DNA from: Watersipora subatra
Lineage: Eukaryota > Bryozoa > Gymnolaemata > Cheilostomatida > Watersiporidae
Assembly: GCF_963576615.1 (NCBI RefSeq)
Contig: NC_088711.1
Location: 18,818,182-18,882,181 of the forward strand
Reading direction: 5' to 3'
Length of the DNA: 64,000 nt
The position numbers and the translations under genes were made by a program. The first letter of the stretch is position 1. Every line of letters starts with the position of its first letter. The notes below the pieces were generated by a model. The model did not search any database. It was given only the letters and a program-made list of their open reading frames with translations, and was not told the origin of the DNA. Positions 45,945 through 58,799 of this stretch are shown here, piece by piece.

Positions 45945-46016
45945 AGGTTCTACCGAGATTTGAACTCGGATCGCAGGATTCAGAGTCCTGAGTGCTAACC
46001 ATTACACCATAGAACC
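45945..46016 (-). tRNA. tRNA-Gln(CTG), copy 18
   Basis: Intact; the downstream sequence reads TG then T5 instead of TA then T5, shared with copy 25. Confidence 0.92.
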
Positions 46017-46456
46017 GATATCAACAGCAGCGATGTGTCGCTCAAATGCGCAAAGATAATGGAGGTGGTATATGCTCTTTATCATTCAACCTTTTTAAAT
46101 CTGAAACCCAAGGGAATCATGATTAGTGAACATAGATTTAGATAACTATTCACATGCAGCAAACAAAATAGGTTACTCTGAAACAACAAATAGCAAGCTT
46201 TCAATGAAAAACAAAACGTTTAATTTTTGATAAATATGAAAGTCTGAAACATAAAAAAAAAGAAAAAGTTCTATATGTTGACCTAAATTTTCACTGACAT
46301 TAAAAACCTTTAACAGATGAGTTCCAAACACTTTCGACTGAGCTTTCACGCACAAAAAAGCCTTGTGTTTACTCATTCGATGTTCAATAATAAAGAAAAC
46401 TTTGACAAAGATTGACAGCGACACCGAAGAGAGTTGTAGCACAATGAAGCAAAAAT

Positions 46457-46528
46457 AGGTTCTACCGAGATTTGAACTCGGATCGCAGGATTCAGAGTCC
46501 TGAGTGCTAACCATTACACCATAGAACC
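46457..46528 (-). tRNA. tRNA-Gln(CTG), copy 19
   Basis: Intact, T5. Confidence 0.93.
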
Positions 46529-46964
46529 GATATCAACAGCAGCGATGTGTCGTTCGATCGCGCAAAGATAATGGATGTGGTATATGCTCTTTATCATTCA
46601 ACCTTTTAAAATCTGAAATCCAAGAGAATCATGATTGGTGAACATAGATTTAAATAACTATTCACATGCAGCAAACAAAATTGGTTACTCTGAAACAACA
46701 AATAGTAAGTTTTAAATGAAATACAAAACGTTTAATTTTCAATAAATATGAAAGTCTGAGAACTAAAAATGAGAAAAAGCTGTAATTTTGCCTAATTTTG
46801 CACTGATATATAAACTTTTAACGAATAAGTTCCAACCACGTTCTACTGAGCTTTCAAACACACAAAAGCCTGGTATTTACTCATTCAATGTTCAACAAAA
46901 AAGATAACTTTGACAAAGATTGACAGCGACACCGAAGAGAGTTGTAGCACAATGAAGCAAAAAT

Positions 46965-47036
46965 AGGTTCTACCGAGATTTGAACTCGGATCGCAGGATT
47001 CAAAGTCCTGAGTGCTAACCATTACACTATAGAACC
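46965..47036 (-). tRNA. tRNA-Gln(TTG), copy 20
   Basis: A9 variant, T5; 2,558 bp from its relative copy 15. Confidence 0.9.
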
Positions 47037-47477
47037 GATATCAACAGCAGCGAGGCGTCGTTCAATCGCGCAAAGGAAATGGAGGTGCTCTATGCTCTTT
47101 ATCATTCAACCTTTTAAAATCTGAAATCCAAGGGAATCATGATTGGTGAATATAGATTTAGATATCTATTCACATGCAGCCAACAAAAAACAGGTTACCG
47201 TAAAACAACAAATAAAAACTTTGAATGAAAAAAAAACGTTGAAGTTTGGATAAAATTAATTTGAAAGTCTGAGAATTAAAAAGGAGTAGAAGCTCTAATT
47301 TTGATAAAAATTGAACTAATATAAAAACTTTTAACAGATGAGTTCCAACCACTTTCGACTGAGCTTTCACACACACAAAAGCCTGGTGTTTACTCATTCG
47401 ATGTTCAACAAAGAAGAAAACTTCAACAAATATCAACAGCGACACCGAAGAGAGTTGTAGCACAATGAAGCAAAGAT

Positions 47478-47549
47478 ATGTTCTACCGAGATTTGAACTC
47501 GGATCGCAGGATTCAAAGTCCTGAGTGCTAACCATTACACCATAGAACC
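47478..47549 (-). tRNA. tRNA-Gln(TTG), copy 21, weakened
   Basis: C72A and T3 as in copy 16, at an offset of 2,558 bp. Confidence 0.65.
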
Positions 47550-47989
47550 GATATCAACAGCAGCGATGTGTCGTTCAATCGCGCAAAGATAATGGATGTG
47601 GTATATGCTCTTTATCATTCAACTTATTAAAATCTGAATTTCAAGGAAATCATGATTGGTGAACATAGATTTAAATAACTATTCACACGCAGCCAACAAA
47701 AAACAGGTTAACCTGAAACAACAAATAAAAACTTTGAATGAAAAAAAACCGTTGAAGTTTTGATAAAATTAATATGAAAGTCTGAGATTTAAAAACGAGT
47801 AAAAGCTCTAACTTTGCCAAAATTTTCACTGATATTAAAAACTTTTTACAGATGAGTTCCAACCACTTTTGACTGAGCTTTCACACACACAAAAGCCTGG
47901 TGTTTACTCATTCGATGTTCAACAAAAAAAAAACTTTGACAAAGATTGACAGCGACATCGAACAGAGTTGTAGCACAATGAAACAAAAT

Positions 47990-48061
47990 AGGTTCTACCG
48001 AGATTTGAACTTGGATCGCAGGATTCAGAGTCCTGAGTGCTAACCATTACACCATAGAACC
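47990..48061 (-). tRNA. tRNA-Gln(CTG), copy 22
   Basis: One T-stem mismatch (CCAAG), T4. Confidence 0.78.
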
Positions 48062-48502
48062 GATATCAACAGCAGCGATGTGTCGTTCAATTGCGCAAAG
48101 ATAATGAAGGTGCTACATGTTCTTTATCATTCAACTTTTTAAAATCTGAAATCCAAGGGACTCATGATTGGTGAACATAGATTTAAATAACTATTCACAT
48201 GCAGCCAACAAAAACAGGTTACCCTGAAACAACAAATTGCAAACTTTGAATGAGAAAAAAACGTTGAAGTTTTGATAAAATTAATATGAAAATCTGAGAA
48301 TTAAAAAGGAGTAAAAGCTCTAACTTTGCCAAAATTTTCACTGATACTAAAAACCCTTTACAGATGAGTTCCAACCACTTTTGACTGAGCTTTCACACCC
48401 ACAAAAGCCTGGTGTTTACTCATTCGATGTTCAACAAAAAAAAAAATTTTGACAAATATTGACAGCGACACCGATGAGAGTTGTAGCACAATGAAGAAAA
48501 AT

Positions 48503-48574
48503 AGGTTTTTCCGAAATTTGAACTTGGATCGCAGGATTCAGACTCCTGAGTGCTAACCATTACACCATAGAACC
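48503..48574 (-). tRNA. tRNA-Gln(CTG), copy 23, likely pseudogene
   Basis: Two acceptor mismatches, a T-stem mismatch, and G at position 32 of the anticodon loop (GTCTGAA). Confidence 0.5.
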
Positions 48575-49014
48575 GATATCAACAGCAGCGATGTGTCGTT
48601 CAATCGCACAAAGATAATGGATGTGGTATATGCTCTGTATCATTCAACCTTTTAAAATCTGAAATCCAAGAGAATCATGATTGGTGAACATAGATTTAAA
48701 TAACTATTCACATGCAGCCAACAAAAAACAGGTTAACCTGAAACAACAAATAAAAACTTTGAATGAAAAAAAACCGTTGAAGTTTTGATAAAATTAATAT
48801 GAAAGTCTGAGATTTAAAAACGAGTAAAAGCTCTAACTTTGCCAAAATTTTCACTGATATTAAAAACTTTTTACAGATGAGTTCCAACCACTTTTGACTG
48901 AGCTTTCACACACACAAAAGCCTGGTGTTTACTCATTCGATGTTCAACAAAAAAAAAACTTTGACAAATATTGACAGCGACACCGATGAGAGTTGTAGCA
49001 CAATGAAGAAAAAT

Positions 49015-49086
49015 AGGTTTTTCCGAAATTTGAACTTGGATCGCAGGATTCAGACTCCTGAGTGCTAACCATTACACCATAGAACC
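49015..49086 (-). tRNA. tRNA-Gln(CTG), copy 24, likely pseudogene
   Basis: Same set of changes as copy 23 in the adjacent monomer, so a recent duplication of a decayed unit. Confidence 0.5.
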
Positions 49087-49527
49087 GATATCAACAGCAG
49101 CGATGTGTCGTTCGATTGCACAAAGGTAATGGATGTGGTATATGCTCTGTATCATTCAACCTTTTAAAATCTGAAATCCAAGAGAATCATGATTGGTGAA
49201 CATAGATTTAAATAACTATTCACACGCAGCCAACAAAATTGGTTACTCTGAAACAACAAATAGTAAGCTTTAAATGAAAAACAAAACCTTGAAGTTTTGA
49301 TGAAATTATAATGAAAGTCTGAGAACTAAAAACAAGAAAAAGCTCTGATTTTGCCTCAATTTGCACTAATATATAAACTTTTAACAAATAAGTTCCAACC
49401 ACTTTTGACTGAGCTTTCACACACACAAAAGCCTGGTGTTTACTCATTCGATGTTCAACAAAGAAGAAAACTTCGACAAATATCAACAGCGACACTGAAG
49501 AGAGTTGTAGCACAATGAAGCAAAAAC

Positions 49528-49599
49528 AGGTTCTACCGAGATTTGAACTCGGATCGCAGGATTCAGAGTCCTGAGTGCTAACCATTACACCATAGAACC
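49528..49599 (-). tRNA. tRNA-Gln(CTG), copy 25
   Basis: Intact; shares the TG-T5 downstream variant with copy 18. Confidence 0.92.
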
Positions 49600-50035
49600 G
49601 ATATCAACAGCAGCGATGTGTCGCTCAAATGCGCAAAGATAATGGAGGTGGTATATGCTCTTTATCATTCAACCTTTTTAAATCTGAAACCCAAGGGAAT
49701 CATGATTAGTGAACATAGATTTAGATAACTATTCACATGCAGCAAACAAAATAGGTTACTCTGAAACAACAAATAGCAAGCTTTCAATGAAAAACAAGAC
49801 GTTTAATTTTTGATAAGTATGAAAGTCTGAGAACTAAAAATGAGAAAAAGCTGTAATTTTGCCTAAATTTGCACTGATATAAAAACTTTTAACAGATGAG
49901 TTCCAGCAACTTTCGACTGAGCTTTCTCGCACACAAAAGCCTGGTGTTTACTCATTCGATGTTCAATAATAAAGAAAACTTTGACAAAGATTGACAGCGA
50001 CACCGAAGAGAGTTGTAGCACAATGAAGCAAAAAT

Positions 50036-50107
50036 AGGTTCTACCGAGATTTGAACTTGGATCGCAGGATTCAGAGTCCTGAGTGCTAACCATTACACCA
50101 TAGAACC
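50036..50107 (-). tRNA. tRNA-Gln(CTG), copy 26
   Basis: One T-stem mismatch (CCAAG), T5. Confidence 0.8.
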
Positions 50108-50543
50108 GATATCAACAGCAGCGATGTGTCGTTCAATCGCACAAAGATAATGGATGCGGTATATGCTCTTCATCATTCAACTTTTTAAAATCTGAAATCC
50201 AAGGGAATCATGATTGGTGAAGATAGATTTAAATAACTATTCACATGGGGCCAACAAACTTGGTTATTCTGAAACAACAAATAGTAAGTTTTAAATGAAA
50301 TACAAAACGTTTAATTTTTAATAAATATGAAAGTCTGAGAACTAAAAATGAGAAAAAGCTGTAATTTTTCCTAAATTTGCACTGATATAAAAACTTTTAA
50401 CAGATGAGTTCCAGCAACTTTCGACTGAGCTTTCTCGCACACAAAAGCCTGGTGTTTACTCATTCGATGTTCAATAATAAAGAAAACTTTGACAAAGATT
50501 GACAGCGACACCGAAGAGAGTTGTAGCACAATGAAGCAAAAAT

Positions 50544-50615
50544 AGGTTCTACCGAGATTTGAACTTGGATCGCAGGATTCAGAGTCCTGAGTGCTAACCA
50601 TTACACCATAGAACC
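50544..50615 (-). tRNA. tRNA-Gln(CTG), copy 27
   Basis: Same T-stem mismatch as copy 26; the two units are 508 bp apart and nearly identical from mid-spacer through the tRNA. Confidence 0.8.
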
Positions 50616-51051
50616 GATATCAACAGCAGCGATGTGTCGTTCAATCGCACAAAGATAATGGATGCGGTATATGCTCTTCATCATTCAACTTTTTAAAATC
50701 TGAAATCCAAGGGAATCATGATTGGTGAAGATAGATTTAAATAACTATTCACATGGGGCCAACAAACTTGGTTATTCTGAAACAACAAATAGTAAGTTTT
50801 AAATGAAATACAAAACGTTTAATTTTTAATAAATATGAAAGTCTGAGAACTAAAAATGAGAAAAAGCTGTAATTTTTCCTAAATTTGCACTGATATAAAA
50901 ACTTTTAACAGATGAGTTCCAGCAACTTTCGACTGAACTTTCTCGCACACAAAAGCCTGGTGTTTACTCATTCGATGTTCAACAAAGAAGAAAACTTCGA
51001 CAAATATCAACAGCGACACCGAAGAGAGTTGTAGCACAATGAAGCAAAAAT

Positions 51052-51123
51052 AGGTTCTACCGAGATTTGAACTCGGATCGCAGGATTCAGAGTCCTGAGT
51101 GCTAACCATTACACCATAGAACC
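51052..51123 (-). tRNA. tRNA-Gln(CTG), copy 28
   Basis: Intact, T5; partner of copy 11. Confidence 0.93.
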
Positions 51124-51565
51124 GATATCAACAGCAACGATGTGTCGCCCAAATGCGCAAAGATAATGGAGGTGGTATATGCTCTTTATCATTCAACCTT
51201 TTTAAATCTGAAATCCAAGAGAATCATGATTGGTGAATATAGATTTAGATAACAATTCACATGCAGCCAACAAAAAACAGGTTATCGTAAAACGACAAAT
51301 AAAAACTTTGAATGAAAAGAAAATCGTTGAATTTTTGATAAAAGTAAATTGAAAGTCTGAGAACTAAAAAGGAGTAGAAGCTCTAATTTTGCCAAAATTT
51401 GAACTAATATAAAAACTTTTAACAGATGAGTTCCAACCACTTTTGACTGAGCTTTCACGCACACAAAAGCCTGGTGTTTACTCATTCGATGTTCAACAAA
51501 GAAGAAAATTTCGAAAAAGATTGACAGCGACACCGAAGAGAGTAGTAGCACGATGGAGCAAAAAT

Positions 51566-51637
51566 AGGTTCTACCGAGATTTGAACTCGGATCGCAGGAT
51601 TCAGAGTCCTGAGTGCTAACCATTACACCATAGAACC
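51566..51637 (-). tRNA. tRNA-Gln(CTG), copy 29
   Basis: Intact, T5; partner of copy 12. Confidence 0.93.
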
Positions 51638-52072
51638 AATATCAACAGCAGCGATGTGTCGTTCAATCGCACAAAGATAATGGATGCGGTATATGCTCTT
51701 CATCATTCAACTTTTTAAAATCTGAAATCCAAGGGAATCATGATTGGTGAAGATAGATTTAAATAACTATTCACATGGGGCCAACAAACTTGGTTATTCT
51801 GAAACAACAAATAGTAAGTTTTAAATGAAATACAAAACGTTTAATTTTTAATAAATATGAAAGTCTGAGAACTAAAAATGAGAAAAAGCTGTAATTTTGC
51901 CTAAATTTGCCCTAATATAAAAACTTTTAACAGATGAGTTCCAGCAACTTTCGACTGAGCTTTCTCGCACACAAAAGCCTGGTGTTTACTCATTCGTTGT
52001 TCAACAAAGAAGAAAACTTCGACAAAGATTGACAGCGACACCGAACAGAGTTGTAGCACAATGAAGCAAAAT

Positions 52073-52144
52073 AGGTTCTACCAAGATTTGAACTCGGATC
52101 GCAGGATTCAAAGTCCTGAGTGCTAACCATTACACCATAGAACC
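52073..52144 (-). tRNA. tRNA-Gln(TTG), copy 30
   Basis: T-stem wobble, T4; partner of copy 13. Confidence 0.88.
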
Positions 52145-52586
52145 GACATCAACAGCAGCGATGTGTCGTTCAATTGCGCAAAGATAATGAAGGTGCTACA
52201 TGTTCTTTATCATTCAACTTTTTAAAATCTGAAATCCAAGGGACTCATGATTGGTGAACATAGATTTAAATAACTATTCACATGCAGCCAACAAAAAACA
52301 GGTTACCCTGAAACAACAAATTGCAAACTTTGAATGAGAAAAAAACGTTGAAGTTTTGATAAAATTAATATGAAAATCTGAGAATTAAAAAGGAGTAAAA
52401 GCTCTAACTTTGCCAAAATTTTCACTGATATTAAAAACCCTTTACAGATGAGTTCCAACCACTTTTGACTGAGCTTTCACACCCACAAAAGCCTGGTGTT
52501 TACTCATTCGATGTTCAACAAAAAAAATAACTTTGACAAATATTGACAGCGACACCGAAGAGAGTTGTAGCACAATGAAGCAAAAT

Positions 52587-52658
52587 AGGTTCTACCGAGA
52601 TTTGAATTCGGATCGCAGGATTCAGAGTCCTGAGTGCTAACCATTACACCATAGAACC
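52587..52658 (-). tRNA. tRNA-Gln(CTG), copy 31
   Basis: G53A T-stem mismatch, T4; partner of copy 14. Confidence 0.72.
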
Positions 52659-53094
52659 GATATCAACAGCAGCGATGTGTCGTTCGATTGCACAAAGATA
52701 ATGGATGTGGTATATGCTCTGTATCATTCAACCTTTTAAAATCTGAAATCCAAGAGAATCATGATTGGTGAACATAGATTTAAATAACTATTCACACGCA
52801 GCCAACAAAATTGGTTACTCTGAAACAACAAATAGTAAGTTTTAAATGAAATACAAAACGTTTAATTTTCAATAAATATGAAAGTCTGAGAACTAAAAAT
52901 GAGAAAAAGCTCTAATTTTGCCTAAATTTTCACTAATATATAAACTTTTAATGAATAAGTTCCAACCACGTTCTACTGAGCTTTCAAACACACAAAAGCC
53001 TGGTGTTTACTCATTCAATGTTCAACAAAAAAGATAACTTTGACAAAGATTGACAGCGACACCGAAGAGAGTTGTAGCACAATGAAGCAAAAAT

Positions 53095-53166
53095 AGGTTC
53101 TACCGAGATTTGAACTCGGATCGCAGGATTCAAAGTCCTGAGTGCTAACCATTACACTATAGAACC
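53095..53166 (-). tRNA. tRNA-Gln(TTG), copy 32
   Basis: A9 variant, T5; partner of copy 15. Confidence 0.9.
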
Positions 53167-53607
53167 AATATCAACAGCAGCGATGTGTCGTTCGATTGCA
53201 CAAAGATAATGGATGTGGTATATGCTCTGTATCATTCAATCTTTTAAAATCTGAAATCCAAGAGAATCATGATTGGTGAACATAGATTTAAATAACTATT
53301 CACATGCAGCCAACAAAAAACAGGTTACCGTAAAACAACAAATAAAAACTTTGAATGAAAAAAAAACGTTGAAGTTTGGATAAAATTAATTTGAAAGTCT
53401 GAGAATTAAAAAGGAGTAGAAGCTCTAATTTTGATAAAAATTGAACTAATATAAAAACTTTTAACAGATGAGTTCCAACCACTTTCGACTGAGCTTTCAC
53501 CCACACAAAAGCCTGGTGTTTACTCATTCGATGTTCAACAAAGAAGAAAACTTCAACAAATATCAACAGCGACACCGAAGAGAGTTGTAGCACAATGAAG
53601 CAAAGAT

Positions 53608-53679
53608 ATGTTCTACCGAGATTTGAACTCAGATCGCAGGATTCAAAGTCCTGAGTGCTAACCATTACACCATAGAACC
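53608..53679 (-). tRNA. tRNA-Gln(TTG), copy 33, weakened
   Basis: C72A and T3, plus a T-G wobble in the T-stem; shared with copy 39. Confidence 0.62.
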
Positions 53680-54120
53680 GATATCAACAGCAGCGATGTG
53701 TCGTTCAATCGCACAAAGATAATGGATGTGGTATATGCTCTTTATCATTCAACTTTTTAAAATCTGAAATCCAAGGAAATCATGATTAGTGAACATAGAT
53801 TTAAATAACTATTCACATGCAGCCAACAAAAAACAGGTTAACCTGAAACAACAAACAAAAACTTTGAATGAAAAAAAACCGTTGAAGTTTTGATAAAATT
53901 AATATGAAAGTCTGAGATTTAAAAACGAGTAAAAGCTCTAACTTTGCCAAAATTTTCACTGATATTAAAAACTTTTAACAGATGAGTTCCAACCACTTTT
54001 GACTGAGCTTTCACACACACAAAAGCCTGGTGTTTACTCATTCGATGTTCAACAAAAAAAATAACTTTGACAAAGATTGACAGCGACACCGAACAGAGTT
54101 GTAGCACAATGAAACAAAAT

Positions 54121-54192
54121 AGGTTCTACCGAGAATTGAACTTGGATCGCAGGATTCAGAGTCCTGAGTGCTAACCATTACACCATAGAACC
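54121..54192 (-). tRNA. tRNA-Gln(CTG), copy 34
   Basis: T-stem mismatch and altered T-loop (TTCAATT), T4; identical changes in copy 40. Confidence 0.68.
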
Positions 54193-54627
54193 GATATCAA
54201 CAGCAGCGATGTGTCGTTCAATCGCACAAAGATAATTGATGCGGTATATGCTCTTCATCATTCAACTTTTTAAAATCTGAAATCCAAGGGAATCATGATT
54301 GGTGAAGATAGATTTAAATAACTATTCACATGGGGCCAACAAACGTGGTTATTCTGAAACAACAAATAGTAAGTTTTAAATGAAATACAAAACGTTTAAT
54401 TTTTAATAAATATGAAAGTCTGAGAACTAAAAATGAGAAAAAGCTGTAATTTTTCCTAAATTTGCACTGATATAAAAACTTTTAACATATGAGTTCCAGC
54501 AACTTTCGACTGAACTTTCTCGCACACAAAAGCCTGGTGTTTACTCATTCGTTGTTCAACAAAGAAGAAAACTTCGACAAAGATTGACAGCGACACCGAA
54601 CAGAGTTGTAGCACAATGAAGCAAAAT

Positions 54628-54699
54628 AGGTTCTACCGAGATTTGAACTCGGATCGCAGGATTCAAAGTCCTGAGTGCTAACCATTACACCATAGAACC
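54628..54699 (-). tRNA. tRNA-Gln(TTG), copy 35
   Basis: Intact, T4. Confidence 0.91.
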
Positions 54700-55141
54700 G
54701 ACATCAACAGCAGCGATGTGTCGTTCAATTGCGCAAAGATAATGAAGGTGCTACATGTTCTTTATCATTCAACTTTTTAAAATCTGAAATCCAAGGGACT
54801 CATGATTGGTGAACATAGATTTAAATAACTATTCACATGCAGCCAACAAAAACAGGTTACCCTGAAACAACAAATTGCAAACTTTGAATGAGAAAAAAAC
54901 GTTGAAGTTTTGATAAAATTAATATGAAAATCTGAGAATTAAAAAGGAGTAAAAGCTCTAACTTTGCCAAAATTTTCACTGATACTAAAAACCCTTTACA
55001 GATGAGTTCCAACCACTTTTGACTGAGCTTTCACACCCACAAAAGCCTGGTGTTTACTCATTCGATGTTCAACAAAAAAAAAAATTTTGACAAATATTGA
55101 CAGAGACACCGATGAGAGTTGTAGCACAATGAAGCAAAAAT

Positions 55142-55213
55142 AGGTTCTACCGAGATTTGAACTCGGATCGCAGGATTCAGAGTCCTGAGTGCTAACCATT
55201 ACACCATAGAACC
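55142..55213 (-). tRNA. tRNA-Gln(CTG), copy 36
   Basis: Intact, T5. Confidence 0.93.
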
Positions 55214-55656
55214 GATATCAACAGCAGCGATGTGTCGTTCAATCGCGCAAAGATAATGGATGTGGTATATGCTCCTTATCATGCAACCTTTTTAAAATCT
55301 GAAATCCAAGGGAATCATGATTGGTGAACATAGATTTAAATAACTATTCACATGCAGCCAACAAAAAACAGGTTACCCTGAAACAGCAAATAGCAAACTT
55401 TGAATGAAAAAAAACCGTTGAAGTTTTGATAAAATTAATATGAAAGTCTGAGAACTAAAAACAAGAAAAAGCTCTAATTTTGCCTAAATTTGCACTAATA
55501 TATAAACTTTTAACGAATAAGTTCCAACCACGTTTGACTGAGCTTTCACACACACAAAAGCCTGGTGTTTACTCATTCGATAGTCAACAAAAAAAAAAAT
55601 TTTGACAAAGATTGACAGCGACACCGAACAGAGTTGTAGCACAATGAAGCAAAAAT

Positions 55657-55728
55657 AGGTTCTACCGAGATTTGAACTCGGATCGCAGGATTCAGAGTCC
55701 TGAGTGCTAACCATTACACCATAGAACC
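55657..55728 (-). tRNA. tRNA-Gln(CTG), copy 37
   Basis: Intact, T5; upstream flank reads CAGCTG where others have CTGCTG. Confidence 0.93.
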
Positions 55729-56164
55729 GATATCAACAGCTGCGATGTGTCGTTCGATCGCACAAAGATAATGGATGTGGTATATGCTCTTTATCATTCA
55801 ACCTTTTAAAATCTGAAATCCAAAAGAATCATGATTGGTGAACATAGATTTAAATAACTATTCACATGCAGCCAACAAAATTGGTTACTTTGAAACAACA
55901 AATAGTAAGTTTTAAATGAAATACAAAACGTTTAATTTTCAATAAATATGAAAGTCTGAGAACTAAAAATGAGAAAAAGCTCTAATTTTGCCTAATTTTG
56001 CACTGATATAAAAACTTTTAACGAATAAGTTCCAACCACGTACTACTGAGCTTTCAAACACACAAAAGCCTGGTGTTTACTCATTCAATGTTCAACAAAA
56101 AAGAGAACTTTGACAAAGATTGACAGCGACACCGAAGAGAGTTGTAGCACAATGAAGCAAAAAT

Positions 56165-56236
56165 AGGTTCTACCGAGATTTGAACTCGGATCGCAGGATT
56201 CAGAGTCCTGAGTGCTAACCATTACACCATAGAACC
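56165..56236 (-). tRNA. tRNA-Gln(CTG), copy 38
   Basis: Intact, T5. Confidence 0.93.
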
Positions 56237-56678
56237 GATATCAACAGCAGCGATGTGTCGCTCAAATGCGCAAAGATAATGGAGGTGGTATATGCTCTTT
56301 ATCATTCAACCTTTTTAAATCTGAAATCCAAGAGAATCATGATTGGTGAATATAGATTTAGATAACTATTCACATGCAGCCAACAAAAAACAGGTTATTG
56401 TAAAACGACAAATAAAAACTTTGAATGAAAAAAAAAACGTTGAATTTTTGATAAAAGTAATTTGAAAGTCTGAGAACTAAAAAGGAGTAGAAGCTCTAAT
56501 TTTGCCAAAATTTGAACTAATATAAAAACTTTTAACAGATGAGTTCCAACCACTTTCGACTGAGCTTTCACCCACACAAAAGCCTGGTGTTTACTCATTC
56601 GATGTTCAACAAAGAAGAAAACTTCAACAAATATCAACAGCGACACCGAAGAGAGTTGTAGCACAATGAAGCAAAGAT

Positions 56679-56750
56679 ATGTTCTACCGAGATTTGAACT
56701 CAGATCGCAGGATTCAAAGTCCTGAGTGCTAACCATTACACCATAGAACC
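56679..56750 (-). tRNA. tRNA-Gln(TTG), copy 39, weakened
   Basis: Carries copy 33's tRNA changes (C72A, T3, wobble), but the distal spacer of its monomer is of copy 45 type: a recombinant unit. Confidence 0.62.
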
Positions 56751-57191
56751 GATATCAACAGCAGCGATGTGTCGTTCAATCGCACAAAGATAATGGATGT
56801 GGTATATGCTCTTTATCATTCAACTTTTTAAAATCTGAAATCCAAGGAAATCATGATTAGTGAACATAGATTTAAATAACTATTCACATGCAGCCAACAA
56901 AAAACAGGTTAACCTGAAACAACAAACAAAAACTTTGAATGAAAAAAAACCGTTGAAGTTTTGATAAAATTAATATGAAAGTCTGAGATTTAAAAACGAG
57001 TAAAAGCTCTAACTTTGCCAAAATTTTCACTGATATTAAAAACTTTTAACAGATGAGTTCCAACCACTTTTGACTGAGCTTTCACACACACAAAAGCCTG
57101 GTGTTTACTCATTCGATGTTCAACAAAAAAAATAACTTTGACAAAGATTGACAGCGACACCGAACAGAGTTGTAGCACAATGAAACAAAAT

Positions 57192-57263
57192 AGGTTCTAC
57201 CGAGAATTGAACTTGGATCGCAGGATTCAGAGTCCTGAGTGCTAACCATTACACCATAGAACC
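57192..57263 (-). tRNA. tRNA-Gln(CTG), copy 40
   Basis: Same T-arm changes as copy 34, 3,071 bp away. Confidence 0.68.
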
Positions 57264-57698
57264 GATATCAACAGCAGCGATGTGTCGTTCAATCGCACAA
57301 AGATAATTGATGCGGTATATGCTCTTCATCATTCAACTTTTTAAAATCTGAAATCCAAGGGAATCATGATTGGTGAAGATAGATTTAAATAACTATTCAC
57401 ATGGGGCCAACAAACGTGGTTATTCTGAAACAACAAATAGTAAGTTTTAAATGAAATACAAAACGTTTAATTTTTAATAAATATGAAAGTCTGAGAACTA
57501 AAAATGAGAAAAAGCTGTAATTTTTCCTAAATTTGCACTGATATAAAAACTTTTAACATATGAGTTCCAGCAACTTTCGACTGAACTTTCTCGCACACAA
57601 AAGCCTGGTGTTTACTCATTCGTTGTTCAACAAAGAAGAAAACTTCGACAAAGATTGACAGCGACACCGAACAGAGTTGTAGCACAATGAAGCAAAAT

Positions 57699-57770
57699 AG
57701 GTTCTACCGAGATTTGAACTCGGATCGCAGGATTCAAAGTCCTGAGTGCTAACCATTACACCATAGAACC
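57699..57770 (-). tRNA. tRNA-Gln(TTG), copy 41
   Basis: Intact, T4; partner of copy 35. Confidence 0.91.
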
Positions 57771-58212
57771 GACATCAACAGCAGCGATGTGTCGTTCAAT
57801 TGCGCAAAGATAATGAAGGTGCTACATGTTCTTTATCATTCAACTTTTTAAAATCTGAAATCCAAGGGACTCATGATTGGTGAACATAGATTTAAATAAC
57901 TATTCACATGCAGCCAACAAAAACAGGTTACCCTGAAACAACAAATTGCAAACTTTGAATGAGAAAAAAACGTTGAAGTTTTGATAAAATTAATATGAAA
58001 ATCTGAGAATTAAAAAGGAGTAAAAGCTCTAACTTTGCCAAAATTTTCACTGATACTAAAAACCCTTTACAGATGAGTTCCAACCACTTTTGACTGAGCT
58101 TTCACACCCACAAAAGCCTGGTGTTTACTCATTCGATGTTCAACAAAAAAAAAAATTTTGACAAATATTGACAGAGACACCGATGAGAGTTGTAGCACAA
58201 TGAAGCAAAAAT

Positions 58213-58284
58213 AGGTTCTACCGAGATTTGAACTCGGATCGCAGGATTCAGAGTCCTGAGTGCTAACCATTACACCATAGAACC
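58213..58284 (-). tRNA. tRNA-Gln(CTG), copy 42
   Basis: Intact, T5; partner of copy 36. Confidence 0.93.
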
Positions 58285-58727
58285 GATATCAACAGCAGCG
58301 ATGTGTCGTTCAATCGCGCAAAGATAATGGATGTGGTATATGCTCCTTATCATGCAACCTTTTTAAAATCTGAAATCCAAGGGAATCATGATTGGTGAAC
58401 ATAGATTTAAATAACTATTCACATGCAGCCAACAAAAAACAGGTTACCCTGAAACAGCAAATAGCAAACTTTGAATGAAAAAAAACCGTTGAAGTTTTGA
58501 TAAAATTAATATGAAAGTCTGAGAACTAAAAACAAGAAAAAGCTCTAATTTTGCCTAAATTTGCACTAATATATAAACTTTTAACGAATAAGTTCCAACC
58601 ACGTTTGACTGAGCTTTCACACACACAAAAGCCTGGTGTTTACTCATTCGATAGTCAACAAAAAAAAAAATTTTGACAAAGATTGACAGCGACACCGAAC
58701 AGAGTTGTAGCACAATGAAGCAAAAAT

Positions 58728-58799
58728 AGGTTCTACCGAGATTTGAACTCGGATCGCAGGATTCAGAGTCCTGAGTGCTAACCATTACACCATAGAACC
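58728..58799 (-). tRNA. tRNA-Gln(CTG), copy 43
   Basis: Intact, T5; shares the CAGCTG upstream flank with copy 37. Confidence 0.93.
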
